Positions 9,360 to 19,131 of a DNA stretch of 64,000 nucleotides are shown here, piece after piece. The stretch's first letter is position 1; each line of letters starts with the position of its first letter. Origin of the DNA: JAILLW01 sp045629045. GTDB taxonomy: Bacteria > Bacillota > Clostridia > Lachnospirales > Lachnospiraceae. The notes beneath the pieces are model-generated. The model made no database searches. It had not been told where the DNA came from and saw only the letters and a list, made by a program, of their open reading frames with translations. The stretch covers positions 62,001 to 126,000 of the forward strand of contig JAZQQM010000004.1 of the NCBI GenBank assembly GCA_045629045.1. Reading direction: 5' to 3'. The translations under genes were made by a program, and so were the position numbers.

Positions 9360-10206
9360 TATAGATTATCATGCAGATGACTATGGAATATCTCTTAAAA
9401 CCAGTAAAGGGATTATTGAACTGATAAAAGCAGGTAAACTTGACAGTATTAGTATTTTGACTAACATGGGATGCTATGAAGAGTGCATCAGCCTTTTGGA
9501 GAATGAATGGGATTCATTTAATAAAAAACCTCTTGTGTCAATACATCTTAATACTGTAGGAGGTTTAAGCCTTATTCAGAACGGGCGGTTTGGATACACT
9601 TGGAGTTATTTATTCATACATTCTTTTATACCGGGCAAAAAATATAAATTGTTGAAGAACCAAATTAAAAATGAGTTTAAGTGTCAAATAAGCAGATTAT
9701 GTAAAAGCCCTGTTTATAGCAGAATCAGAATGGATTCACATCAACACACTCATATGATTCCACTTGTTTTTGATGCCATGATGGAAGCGGTTAATGAACT
9801 TAACCTAATGGATGAATTGGAATATGTAAGAATAACAAGAGAACCCATATTGCCGTTTATTACTACGAAGAATGTTATAAGAACCGTTCCGTTTGTTAAT
9901 TTTGTTAAAAATATAATTCTTAATATTTTGTCGGTACGGGTAGTACGAAAATTGAAACCCTGTTCACTTGACGGGGCAATGGCATGGGGGATGATGCGAA
10001 GCGGCATGGTTGATATAGTTCATCATAATGCGATGAAAGATAAGATTCTTGCTTACGCCAATAAAAAAGACAGATATATTGAATTGATAGTGCATCCGGG
10101 TGATACTCTGGATGCTTCAGATACTAGGGATTGCAGCAAGAAAGATATGGAATTTTGGAAATCTGAATATAGACAGATAGAGTATTCAATGTTAATGGAG
10201 AAATAA
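9352..10206 (+). CDS. YdjC/ChbG-like carbohydrate deacetylase
   Basis: A 284-aa member of the YdjC/ChbG family, which removes acetyl groups from N-acetyl sugars with a metal-dependent TIM-barrel-like fold. Seen directly: YHADDYGIS near the N-terminus (family motif with the metal Asp), VSIHLNTVGG and RMDSHQHTHMIPLVFDAM with the metal-binding histidines. A late IELIVHPGDT matches the C-terminal histidine motif. The ATG at 9352 is preferred over the in-frame ATG at 9337 because AGGAG at 9341-9345 is correctly spaced. The gene overlaps the end of the GH105-like gene by 8 bp. It probably deacetylates a glycan intermediate in the cytoplasm. Confidence 0.85.
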   Translation: MHNIDYHADDYGISLKTSKGIIELIKAGKLDSISILTNMGCYEECISLLENEWDSFNKKPLVSIHLNTVGGLSLIQNGRFGYTWSYLFIHSFIPGKKYKLLKNQIKNEFKCQISRLCKSPVYSRIRMDSHQHTHMIPLVFDAMMEAVNELNLMDELEYVRITREPILPFITTKNVIRTVPFVNFVKNIILNILSVRVVRKLKPCSLDGAMAWGMMRSGMVDIVHHNAMKDKILAYANKKDRYIELIVHPGDTLDASDTRDCSKKDMEFWKSEYRQIEYSMLMEK

Positions 10207-10209
10207 TAA

Positions 10210-11802
10210 GTGAATAATTCATCTGATAAAGTGACTTTTAGAGAAGTAGTGATGGTCAGTATATTAGGTGCGGCGTTGATATTTCTTCCTGGTTTTTTTC
10301 TTGGAACGATTACTTCGGGACTTCACCTGGTGGATGATCATGAAATATTGGGATATGTATATAACTATAACAATGGAATGACATTACCTGAATTGGTTAG
10401 CTATTCAGTAAGAAGCGACATTGTAAATAGATTCAGACCTTTATATATGGCTGTTAAGGCATTGCTGATTCCGATGTTCGGAGACAATTTGATCGGATAT
10501 GAACTGCTGAAGGCTTTTGAGTCCTTAGTTGCTTTTATATTTATATATTTGAATGCAAGAAATTTTAGGCCGTATCACCTTAGTAAGTTAGGTTCGTTTG
10601 CTTTTACAATAACGGTTTTTTTAGGGTATCAAAGCAGTATATGGTGGAAACTGGGAACCCACGAGATTCAGGGGATACTTTTGTTTTCGGTAGGCTTTTT
10701 CCTACTTCAAAAATATATAGAAACGGCAAAAAAAGGTTATTTAGTAATAGCAGTAATACTGTTTGAAATGATGATTTTCTATAAAGAGAATCTGTTTTTA
10801 TTAATTCCGTTTGTCGGACTGTATGTGTTTTACATTGATCTTGATAATAACGAACTTACTTTAAAAGGCTTATGGGCGGCTATTAAAAAGCGGTTGCTTA
10901 TTTATATTGTATTGCTGCTGTTAATGGCGCAGACATTATATGGTTGTTTGTTTATAATCAATCCGAATGAATATAAAGGCGGAACATATAATCTAAAATC
11001 CGATATGTTCAATGCTGAAGCATGGGGTACTTCTTTTCATTCGGATCTTAAATGGTTATTGCGATTTGGGTTACTGTTTACAATAATTCTTCTTTCCTAC
11101 TTTAAGAAGATTAAGAAATATTGGAAGGAATTTATACTTGGAATCATTATTATTCTTCCGCAGGTATTGATATATGCTTCCATTGGAATGACCGAGAGAT
11201 ATATTGTACCCGCTTCCGTTGGATTTGCATATATTTTTGTGTATATTCCTTTTGCTACAGGTATATTACGGAAGTGGCGAAAAAAGGTATATATAGTTGG
11301 ACTTATTTTGCTGACTCTGGCCCATGGGAGAGTTATGCTTCGTGAGGCAGATTACTATAGGTTTAGAGGTAACGGAGTTCAGACAGCAGCTGATTTTATA
11401 GTCGATACGAGTATGTCATATCCGGATGTAAAAATTTTGTCTACTCTTGAATATTTTGAGTCTAATAAGACACTTGAGTTATACAGTATGATTAGGGACG
11501 TTGACAGAATATATTTCTATCATTCTTATCATGATAATATGTACGATCCATACATTAACAGAATGTATGATGGTTGGAATACGTTATCGGGTGAAGATGA
11601 TTTTCATTCTATAAGTCAGCTTAATGAGTTTGATGTAATTATTATGTATTCTGATGAAGATAGACATTATACATCAAAGCCGCAGATTGATACATCTGAT
11701 TTTGAAGCAAAAAGATATGGAACACTTGATGTATATGTAAGAAACGGAAGTGGAATTAATTTTCCCGATTCCGGAATTGAACCGCTCAAAATCAATTTTT
11801 AA
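10210..11802 (+). CDS. Multi-pass membrane protein, GT-C glycosyltransferase-like
   Basis: A 530-aa integral membrane protein with about ten hydrophobic segments and a soluble C-terminal domain (~residues 395-530). The first external loop carries HLVDDHEILGYV, reminiscent of the acidic DD/DE motif of GT-C enzymes that use polyprenyl-phosphate sugars. It may add a sugar, or act as another membrane step, at the outer face. I do not recognise a named family. Translation begins at GTG 10210, with GGAG at 10197-10200 as binding site. It follows the deacetylase gene by 3 bp. Confidence 0.7.
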   Translation: MNNSSDKVTFREVVMVSILGAALIFLPGFFLGTITSGLHLVDDHEILGYVYNYNNGMTLPELVSYSVRSDIVNRFRPLYMAVKALLIPMFGDNLIGYELLKAFESLVAFIFIYLNARNFRPYHLSKLGSFAFTITVFLGYQSSIWWKLGTHEIQGILLFSVGFFLLQKYIETAKKGYLVIAVILFEMMIFYKENLFLLIPFVGLYVFYIDLDNNELTLKGLWAAIKKRLLIYIVLLLLMAQTLYGCLFIINPNEYKGGTYNLKSDMFNAEAWGTSFHSDLKWLLRFGLLFTIILLSYFKKIKKYWKEFILGIIIILPQVLIYASIGMTERYIVPASVGFAYIFVYIPFATGILRKWRKKVYIVGLILLTLAHGRVMLREADYYRFRGNGVQTAADFIVDTSMSYPDVKILSTLEYFESNKTLELYSMIRDVDRIYFYHSYHDNMYDPYINRMYDGWNTLSGEDDFHSISQLNEFDVIIMYSDEDRHYTSKPQIDTSDFEAKRYGTLDVYVRNGSGINFPDSGIEPLKINF

Positions 11803-11820
11803 TGTAAACGAGAGCATATT

Positions 11821-13023
11821 ATGAAAATATTGATTGTAAATAAGTTTTTATATCCAAACGGTGGTTCTGAAACCTATATATTTACTTTGGGTAAATGCCT
11901 TAAGGATATGGGATGTGAAGTTGAATATTTCGGAATGGAACACGAAGGTAGAATTGTCGGTAACAGTATTGATGAATATACCCCAAATATGGATTTCCAT
12001 ACAGGTAAGTTAAGCAAACTCCTTTATCCTTTCAGAATAATTTATTCAAAGGAAGCTTATAACAAAATCACCAAGGTGCTTGATGCATTTAAACCTGAGG
12101 TTGTGCACCTTAATAATTTTAATTTTCAGCTGACTCCATCGGTTATTTATGCTGTACGTAACTGGGAACGAAGAACGGGAAATAAAGTAAAACTGGTATA
12201 TACTGCTCATGATCTGCAATGGGTATGTCCCAATCATCTTATGCGGATACCTTCAACAGGCGAATTATGCTCCCGATGCAATATGGGAGATTATAAATAC
12301 TGTGTGAGAAATAAGTGTCTTCATAATTCCGGAATCAAGAGCATGTTGGCTGCTTTTGAGGGTAGATATTATCGACATAAGAAAACCTATGAACTGGTTG
12401 ATACTATTATTGCTCCCAGCCGATTTTTGGCAGATAAGTTGTCAGGATATCCGGGCCTTAAAGACAAAATTGCCGTGATGCATAATTTCGCAGACATTGA
12501 CAAAGATATCATAAATAATGAATCAAAGGAAAATTATGTATTTTATTTCGGAAGATATTCTGATGAAAAGGGTGTTGATACACTTCTTGAAGCCTGCAGG
12601 AAACTTCCTGATATAAAGTTTGTTTTTGCCGGCGGCGGTCCTCTTGAAGATAAGGTTAATGCGGTGCCCAATGTTAAGAATCTTGGCTTTCTGAAGGGCA
12701 AAGAATTGTATGAAATGATTGCGAATGCGAGTTTTACCGTATTTCCATCAATTTGTAACGAAAATTGTCCGCTTTCGGTTATGGAAAGTATATCTTTGGG
12801 CACACCGGTTGTGGCTTCGAATATAGGCGGCGTTCCGGAACTTATTGATGATGGTGTGACAGGTGAATTATTTGTGCCCGGAGATGCGTCTGCATTAACG
12901 GCCAAGATTGAGAAATTATTTAACGACAAAGAGCTGGTTAATCAATATACAGTTAACTGCAGAAAGACTGTTTTTGACACGCCTAAGGAATATGCAGCAA
13001 GATTCTTGGAACTGGTGCAATAG
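11821..13023 (+). CDS. GT4 family glycosyltransferase
   Basis: A 400-aa GT-B enzyme. The N-terminal domain has NGGSETYIFTLGKCLKDMG and HDLQWVCPNHLM. A cysteine cluster (CSRCNMGDYKYC and KC nearby, about residues 154-170) is common in one subclade of capsule GT4 enzymes and may be structural. The C-terminal domain has YFGRYSDEKGVDTLLEA and the E-x7-E element ENCPLSVMESISLG. It is preceded by an 18-bp gap. Donor and acceptor are unknown. Confidence 0.92.
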   Translation: MKILIVNKFLYPNGGSETYIFTLGKCLKDMGCEVEYFGMEHEGRIVGNSIDEYTPNMDFHTGKLSKLLYPFRIIYSKEAYNKITKVLDAFKPEVVHLNNFNFQLTPSVIYAVRNWERRTGNKVKLVYTAHDLQWVCPNHLMRIPSTGELCSRCNMGDYKYCVRNKCLHNSGIKSMLAAFEGRYYRHKKTYELVDTIIAPSRFLADKLSGYPGLKDKIAVMHNFADIDKDIINNESKENYVFYFGRYSDEKGVDTLLEACRKLPDIKFVFAGGGPLEDKVNAVPNVKNLGFLKGKELYEMIANASFTVFPSICNENCPLSVMESISLGTPVVASNIGGVPELIDDGVTGELFVPGDASALTAKIEKLFNDKELVNQYTVNCRKTVFDTPKEYAARFLELVQ

Positions 13024-13029
13024 ATTAGC

Positions 13030-14937
13030 ATGAGAAAAATATATACTTGTCCAATACTAAAAACGAATATTGCTGTTACCGATATGGCAAGAACTCTGGA
13101 GTATATCGAAACTAACCTTGAGGAACTTAAGGGTAAATATATATGTGTTTCCAATGTTCATACAACGGTAATGTCATATAAAGAACCTGAATATCGTAAG
13201 GTTCAAAACGGCGCGATACTGGCTATTCCCGACGGAAAGCCCCTGTCGGTGGTCAGCCGGCGAAGAGGCTTTAGGGATGCGGGACGTGTACCGGGCCCGG
13301 ATCTTATGACAGAAGTGTTTAAAATTTCCGTTTCCAAGGGATACAGGCATTTCTTTTACGGAAGTACCGAGGATACTCTTAACAAGCTAAAAGATGCATT
13401 GCTTAAGGAATATCCGGGGATTAATATTGTGGGAATGTATTCACCACCCTTTAGACCGCTTACCGAAGAAGAAGATGAAGAAACGGTTAAGATGATTAAT
13501 GCGGCTAAGCCGGATTTTGTATGGGTTGGACTTGGTGCACCCAAGCAGGAATACTGGATGGCAGCTCATGAAGACAAAATTGACGGATTAATGTTGGGTG
13601 TGGGTGCAGGCTTTGACTTTCATGCCGGAACAGCCAAAAGAGCCCCAAAATGGATTCAGGAAATGTGTCTTGAATGGTTGTACAGATTATTACATAATCC
13701 ACGACGCCTGCTTAAAAGATATGCGACCACCAATTTGTTTTTTATTTGGAAGACTTCCGAAGAGTCTCATCGAATTAAAAAGCAGATACGGAATGAGCAT
13801 AAAAAGATAGCAATGATAGGACATAAACGAATTCCCGGAAGGGAAGGCGGAGTTGAGATAGTTGTTGCCGAACTTGCCAAGAGAATGGTTGATAAAGGTC
13901 TATTCATCGAGGTATATAACCGACATGCATCTCGTAATGCGAACAAAAGATATAAGACACTTGTGGGTAAAAACTATGAAGGAATCAGGATTATTACGGT
14001 TCCCACATCACAATCCAAGAGCCTTAATGCTATAGTTTATTCTTATCTTGCAACCATAAGAGCACTCTTTGGAAAATATGACGTGATTCACTATCATGCC
14101 GAAGGCCCTTGTATAACCCTTCCGATAGCGAAATTCTTTGGGAAACGAACTGTTGCAACAATTCACGGTCTTGACTGGCAAAGGTCAAAATGGGGTAACT
14201 TTGCTACAAGAATGCTTAAATATGGTGAAAAGTGTGCTGCCAAATATGCTGATGAAGTGATCGTGCTTTCTGCAAATGTTAAAGACTATTTTAAAGAAAC
14301 ATACGGCAGAGAAACGATATTTATCCCGAACGCCGTGGATACACCGGCGACTTTGCAGGCAGATATGATTACCCAAAAGTGGGGACTTCATAAAGACGAT
14401 TACATTCTTTTCTTAGCAAGGATTGTGCCTGAAAAAGGTGCGCATTATTTAATTGATGCCTATACACACCTATATGAAGCTAATCTTGATTTGCCACACA
14501 AGAAACTGGTTATTGCAGGAGGCAATTCACACTCTGCCTCATATTTTGATGAGCTTAAGAAACAGGCTGCGGGCAATGATACTATAATTTTTACGGATTT
14601 CGTAGACGGAGATTTGCTTAAAGAGATTTATTCCAATGCATATGCCTTCGTACTGCCAAGTGACATTGAAGGAATGGCCATGAGCCTGCTGGAAGCCATG
14701 AGTTACGGTTTGTGCTGTCTGGTCAGCAACATTAAAGAAAACACCGAGGTTGTGGAAGACCATGCACTCACATTTGAAAAAGGCAATGTTGCTGACCTGG
14801 AGGATAAACTGAAATTGCTTATAGGTAATGAATCGGTTAGAAACAAATTGGCAGGCGGAGCTTCGGAGTTTATTACAGGTAAGTACAATTGGGATGATGT
14901 TACAGACCGGACTATAGAAGTATATGGAATTAAGTAA
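13030..14937 (+). CDS. Bifunctional GT26 (WecG/TagA/CpsF)-GT4 glycosyltransferase fusion
   Basis: A 635-aa protein made of two glycosyltransferases. Residues ~1-245 are a WecG/TagA/CpsF (GT26) domain: IPDGKPLSVVSRRRG, GRVPGPDLM, FFYGSTEDTL, DFVWVGLGAPKQEYWM and GAGFDFHAGTAKRAP. This family typically adds the second sugar (for example ManNAc) to a polyprenyl-diphosphate-sugar. Residues ~258-635 are a GT4 domain of the rhamnosyltransferase type: IAMIGHKRIPGREGGVEIVV, TIHGLDWQRSKWG, ILFLARIVPEKGAHYL and EGMAMSLLEAMSYG. Both active regions look intact and no frameshift was found at the junction. The fusion suggests consecutive additions by one polypeptide. It overlaps the next gene by 14 bp. Confidence 0.92.
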   Translation: MRKIYTCPILKTNIAVTDMARTLEYIETNLEELKGKYICVSNVHTTVMSYKEPEYRKVQNGAILAIPDGKPLSVVSRRRGFRDAGRVPGPDLMTEVFKISVSKGYRHFFYGSTEDTLNKLKDALLKEYPGINIVGMYSPPFRPLTEEEDEETVKMINAAKPDFVWVGLGAPKQEYWMAAHEDKIDGLMLGVGAGFDFHAGTAKRAPKWIQEMCLEWLYRLLHNPRRLLKRYATTNLFFIWKTSEESHRIKKQIRNEHKKIAMIGHKRIPGREGGVEIVVAELAKRMVDKGLFIEVYNRHASRNANKRYKTLVGKNYEGIRIITVPTSQSKSLNAIVYSYLATIRALFGKYDVIHYHAEGPCITLPIAKFFGKRTVATIHGLDWQRSKWGNFATRMLKYGEKCAAKYADEVIVLSANVKDYFKETYGRETIFIPNAVDTPATLQADMITQKWGLHKDDYILFLARIVPEKGAHYLIDAYTHLYEANLDLPHKKLVIAGGNSHSASYFDELKKQAAGNDTIIFTDFVDGDLLKEIYSNAYAFVLPSDIEGMAMSLLEAMSYGLCCLVSNIKENTEVVEDHALTFEKGNVADLEDKLKLLIGNESVRNKLAGGASEFITGKYNWDDVTDRTIEVYGIK

Positions 14938-16495
14938 AAATGATTGTTTTTCAATTGAAGAGATTCTGTTTTATTTTTTCTTTGGTATTATGCTTGCAGT
15001 CAAGGGACTGGGCTTTTATCAGGGTCAAAAGGTATACACTTTGGCTTTGATAGTCAGCGCTGTTTTTATAATAGCTAAGTTAGTACTCGGAGAATACAGT
15101 ATTTATGAATGGATAACAATTATTCTGCTTATGGGCCTGGCATGTTTTATTTATCGATCATCAGGTGAAATCGGTCAGTTTATTATTTTTGCGACTATAA
15201 TCGGCATGAAGAATGTTTCTGTTAAAAGGGTTATGGCCATAGGAACCGTGATATGGGCAGTTACCATGACAGTTTCCATGCTATTGGTACTTCTCGGTAT
15301 TAAAGAAGACATAATAAGGGCTCAGGAAAAACTTGGATTATCACATATATTAAGATATTCTCTGGGTTCGACTCATCCTAACGTCCTTCAAATAAGTGCT
15401 ATGTTGTTATGCGCGTTTTTGATATATACCTTTCGACCACAGGGAAAAAAACTCTATTTGGTGAGTGCTTTAATGCTGGGGTTTAATGTATATATTTTTG
15501 TTTATTCCGTAAGCTATACAGGATTTGCTCTGGCGGTATTGTTTTTGATAGTGAACATATATGTTAATAAGCGAAAACAATTCAGCATGTTTGAAAAGGG
15601 ACTGTTTTATATGCTCGTTCCTTTAAGCGCACTGTTTATGGTGGTTGGTGCAAATGTTATGCCGTCACCGTATTTTGAGATTATTAATAAGTTGTTGAAT
15701 ACCAGATATTACATTACCCGTGAATATATGGGAGCTAATCCAATCTCATTATTCGGAACAGGATATTGTGATGCGTTAGCGCCTAGTTTAAATAATTTGG
15801 ATTCATCATATGTTTATGCGCTGATGCACTACGGAGTAATATTTTTTGTATTGATGATAATCGGGTTTATAGGATTGATTCGATATTTAATTATTAACGA
15901 CAAAAGGATAGAATTGGGTATTACATTGTCGTTGAGTATTGCAGCAATATCGGAGCCTTTTTTCGTTAATACGTCTTTTAAAAACATTTGCTGGATATTT
16001 ATGGGCGAGTTTTTGTTCTATGAACTTGGTAAAATCGCTCCGACTAAAACAAATAAAACGTCCAAAATCGGTTCAAGAATTATTAAACTGCCGGTGGAAA
16101 CATGCTTTACAAGATTAAGAAACATATGCGAAAGAGGTAGACGTTCTCGGATAATCAGTGCGGTTGTTGCCATAGTTACAGGCATAATAATTGCATTTAT
16201 TGCTTCATTTTTTGTTACGAAGACGGAAGCTTATTATATTAACAGGACAATGGTTCAGATAGAGGATGAAGCATATCTTACGATAGATATTAATAATCTT
16301 CCGGCAGGAGATGAAAATGCTGTAATCATAAATTATGTTGATGCTAATACCCCTATGCAAAGATTTGATAAAGATATTGTCTGGGTGGAATATTACAGGA
16401 AACTGCTTAGTATTGCTGTGTGGTCAGCATTTATCATATATATGATGCTAAGATGCTTCGGAGGAATGGTATATTCTCGTGAAAAAAGCGATTAA
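14924..16495 (+). CDS. O-antigen polymerase/ligase-like membrane protein (Wzy-like)
   Basis: A 523-aa protein with about 11-12 predicted membrane helices. The central SLGSTHPNVLQI element followed by a hydrophobic segment, and the later GTGYCDALAPSLNNLDSSY loop, fit the Wzy/O-antigen ligase superfamily, in which a large external loop joins repeat units. Near the C-terminus a ~60-residue external beta-rich stretch lies between two helices (about residues 435-500), which is not standard. It would polymerise flipped units or transfer glycan to an acceptor. Its ATG overlaps the previous gene by 14 bp. The sequence family is too divergent to separate polymerase from ligase. Confidence 0.78.
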   Translation: MELSKNDCFSIEEILFYFFFGIMLAVKGLGFYQGQKVYTLALIVSAVFIIAKLVLGEYSIYEWITIILLMGLACFIYRSSGEIGQFIIFATIIGMKNVSVKRVMAIGTVIWAVTMTVSMLLVLLGIKEDIIRAQEKLGLSHILRYSLGSTHPNVLQISAMLLCAFLIYTFRPQGKKLYLVSALMLGFNVYIFVYSVSYTGFALAVLFLIVNIYVNKRKQFSMFEKGLFYMLVPLSALFMVVGANVMPSPYFEIINKLLNTRYYITREYMGANPISLFGTGYCDALAPSLNNLDSSYVYALMHYGVIFFVLMIIGFIGLIRYLIINDKRIELGITLSLSIAAISEPFFVNTSFKNICWIFMGEFLFYELGKIAPTKTNKTSKIGSRIIKLPVETCFTRLRNICERGRRSRIISAVVAIVTGIIIAFIASFFVTKTEAYYINRTMVQIEDEAYLTIDINNLPAGDENAVIINYVDANTPMQRFDKDIVWVEYYRKLLSIAVWSAFIIYMMLRCFGGMVYSREKSD

Positions 16496-17360
16496 AAGAG
16501 TTTTGGCCGCAATTATATATTGGATGTATCAAATTGGAATATTTAAAAGCAATATTCATGTTCATTCGGTTGATGAAACACTGGATGAATTGATTGATAG
16601 TAATAAGAGCCTTGTAAGATTCGGTGATGGTGAAATACTGCTTGCCGCCGGTAAAGGTATCACACTTCAGAATTCCAGCCAAAAACTGGGGGAAGATTTA
16701 AGAAGAATACTGTCCTTTAATAATGATAATCTTATGGTTACGATTCCTGAAATATTTGAAGGATTATCTATGTATCGTAAGGAGAGTCGCAGGTTTTGGA
16801 AAGATCATCTTATGTTTTTCAGGAAGACATATGAGAAATGTTGTGACAGTACTAAAATATATTACAACACATCAGTGTCACGCTTTTATGTTACTTATAA
16901 TCAAGAATATCAAAAGGAAAATTGTGACAGATATGCTGCCAAAATCAGTCAAATATGGAAGAATAAAGATGTTGTTATTATAGAAGGGGCCAATACCCAA
17001 AACGGACTTACCAATTCCATGCTTGATAGCGCAGGAAGCGTTAAGAGAATAATATGTCCGCCTAAAAATGCCTATGAAAGTTTTGATGCAATATACTCTG
17101 AATGTGTTAAACAACCTAAAGATGTGCTGTTTTTGGTGTCTTTGGGTGCCACGGCAAAACCCCTTACGGAAAAGCTTTTTAAGGACGGCTACAGAGTAAT
17201 TGACATAGGAAACACTAATGTAGAATATACGTGGTATGAGACACATGCTGTTGACAAGGTTGATATTAAGTTGTTGACAGATCATGAAGATAAGGAAGAA
17301 GACAGGAAAAAGTACGAGAAATACATATCTGAGATAATTTGTAGAATTAATAATAAATAA
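16479..17360 (+). CDS. GT-D fold glycosyltransferase (DUF1792-like)
   Basis: A 293-aa protein with the hallmark LVRFGDGEILLA near residues 46-57; the FGDGE segment carries the DxE metal motif of the GT-D fold described for DUF1792 proteins of streptococcal adhesin glycosylation. Other matches are VVIIEGANTQNGLTNSML, ICPPKNAYESFD, VLFLVSLGATAKPL and the C-terminal DIGNTNVEYTWY. It is likely to transfer a hexose to a glycan intermediate. The start is GTG 16479, overlapping the polymerase gene by 17 bp. A hydrophobic patch near the N-terminus may associate with the membrane. Confidence 0.85.
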   Translation: MKKAIKRVLAAIIYWMYQIGIFKSNIHVHSVDETLDELIDSNKSLVRFGDGEILLAAGKGITLQNSSQKLGEDLRRILSFNNDNLMVTIPEIFEGLSMYRKESRRFWKDHLMFFRKTYEKCCDSTKIYYNTSVSRFYVTYNQEYQKENCDRYAAKISQIWKNKDVVIIEGANTQNGLTNSMLDSAGSVKRIICPPKNAYESFDAIYSECVKQPKDVLFLVSLGATAKPLTEKLFKDGYRVIDIGNTNVEYTWYETHAVDKVDIKLLTDHEDKEEDRKKYEKYISEIICRINNK

Positions 17361-17375
17361 TAAGAGGTTTTTATT

Positions 17376-19121
17376 ATGTTTAACAAAGTTAGTTATATTC
17401 TTAATGGTAAAGAAAAGAAACAGACCATATTGATTCTTATTATGATAATTGCCGGAAGTTTTTTGGAGATGGCAGCAGTAGCTATTTTTTCTCCGTATAT
17501 TGATTTGGTAATGAATCCTGAGATAATCGAGAGCAATACACTTCTTTCTATCATATATAAGTTGTTTGGAATTACAGATTATACGTATTTTTTGGTTGTA
17601 CTTTCATTTCTTATTATCGCAATATATGTTGTAAAGGATGTTTATGCCATTATCGAAAAGAATTTGATCTATAAATATTCGTATCGTATTCAGCGTCGTA
17701 TTTCTACGGAGCTTCTTTCGTCATATATGAAAGAGCCATACACTTTTCATCTTAATAATAATATTTCGGTACTTCAAAGAACAATACAGGTAGATGCCGA
17801 AAGGTTTTCTAACGGACTTCTTCATTTTATGGAGATGATAGCAGAAATATTTGTATGTATAGCAATATTTATTTATCTCTTTGATGTGAGCCATTCAATT
17901 TCGGTTACGGTTGGAGGATCATTGCTTATATGTGTTGGTTTATTCTACTTTATTTCCAAGAAATATGCCAATAAATGGGGACGTGAAGGTCAACAGTATA
18001 ATGCAAAAGTATATCAATGGATGAACCAGTCGCTTGGCGGTGTTAAAGAACTTAAAGTGCTTAACAGAGAGCAGAATTTCGTAAGCCAGTTCGATGAAAA
18101 TATGCATGATTATACCAGAGTTATGAGATACAGTCGTGTAATCGGAGTTGTTCCGAAGTATATTATCGAAATGGTAAGTATGTCGGGTATGCTTCTGGCG
18201 GTTGTTATTAAACTTTTATACGGTCAGCACAGAGATTTTACGGTATTTATTCCACAGCTTGCTGTATTTGCGGTGGCAGCTTTTAGACTGCTTCCTTCGG
18301 TAGGGCGAATTAACGAACATCTTTCGGCTTTCCTGTATGCACTTCCGTCTCTGGAACTGATAGATAAAGATATACGTTCCGTAGAAAATGTCGAAGAGAT
18401 TCATGGCACACGTGATGAAGATTGGACATTTAATAATTCAATCGAAATTAAGCATTTAACATATACATATCCCGATAGTGATGCTCCTGTTCTTAATGAT
18501 GTTAATTTAAGTATCAAGAAAGGGCAGACAGTAGCCTTTATAGGTGCATCCGGTTCGGGTAAATCAACGCTTATTGATGTAATACTTGGATTATTGGCCC
18601 CGGTAACAGGTCATATTTTGGTGGATGATATGGATGTTGTTAAGAATGTTCTTACATGGCAGAAGGAAATAGGATATATTCCTCAGACGATATACTTATC
18701 GGATGATACCATACGTAACAATATCGCATTTGGCGTTCCGGAAAACGAGATTGATGAAGACAAGATAACCGAGGCACTTAAGAATGCACAACTTACGGAA
18801 TTTGTTGAATCATTGCCCGATGGTCTGAAAACATTTGTTGGTGACAGAGGTGTCAGATTGTCAGGCGGTCAGAGACAGCGTATAGGTATTGCAAGAGCAC
18901 TTTATCACAACCCTGCTGTGCTTATACTTGATGAGGCAACGTCGGCTCTTGACAGTGAAACAGAAGCAGCAGTAATGAAATCTGTGGATATGTTAAAAGG
19001 AACAAAGACAATACTGATAATTGCCCACAGACTTACCACCATACAGAACGCAGATGAAGTTTATGAAGTGACGGATGGAGGAATACTCCGCAGAGATAAA
19101 GAAGAAGTACTGGCACAGTGA
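17376..19121 (+). CDS. ABC transporter, permease-ATPase fusion (PglK-like flippase)
   Basis: A complete 581-aa half-transporter: about six membrane helices in residues ~20-320 and an ATPase domain with Walker A GASGSGKST (390-398), Q-loop GYIPQTIYL, signature LSGGQRQR (~495) and Walker B LILDEATSALD (~515). It probably moves lipid-linked oligosaccharides across the membrane. It belongs to the same subtype as the truncated gene at the window start, distinct from the pair at 32867 and 55207. It is preceded by a 15-bp gap with AGAGG at about 17363. The cargo is inferred from the neighbouring glycosyltransferases. Confidence 0.94.
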   Translation: MFNKVSYILNGKEKKQTILILIMIIAGSFLEMAAVAIFSPYIDLVMNPEIIESNTLLSIIYKLFGITDYTYFLVVLSFLIIAIYVVKDVYAIIEKNLIYKYSYRIQRRISTELLSSYMKEPYTFHLNNNISVLQRTIQVDAERFSNGLLHFMEMIAEIFVCIAIFIYLFDVSHSISVTVGGSLLICVGLFYFISKKYANKWGREGQQYNAKVYQWMNQSLGGVKELKVLNREQNFVSQFDENMHDYTRVMRYSRVIGVVPKYIIEMVSMSGMLLAVVIKLLYGQHRDFTVFIPQLAVFAVAAFRLLPSVGRINEHLSAFLYALPSLELIDKDIRSVENVEEIHGTRDEDWTFNNSIEIKHLTYTYPDSDAPVLNDVNLSIKKGQTVAFIGASGSGKSTLIDVILGLLAPVTGHILVDDMDVVKNVLTWQKEIGYIPQTIYLSDDTIRNNIAFGVPENEIDEDKITEALKNAQLTEFVESLPDGLKTFVGDRGVRLSGGQRQRIGIARALYHNPAVLILDEATSALDSETEAAVMKSVDMLKGTKTILIIAHRLTTIQNADEVYEVTDGGILRRDKEEVLAQ

Positions 19122-19131
19122 GACAACCGCT

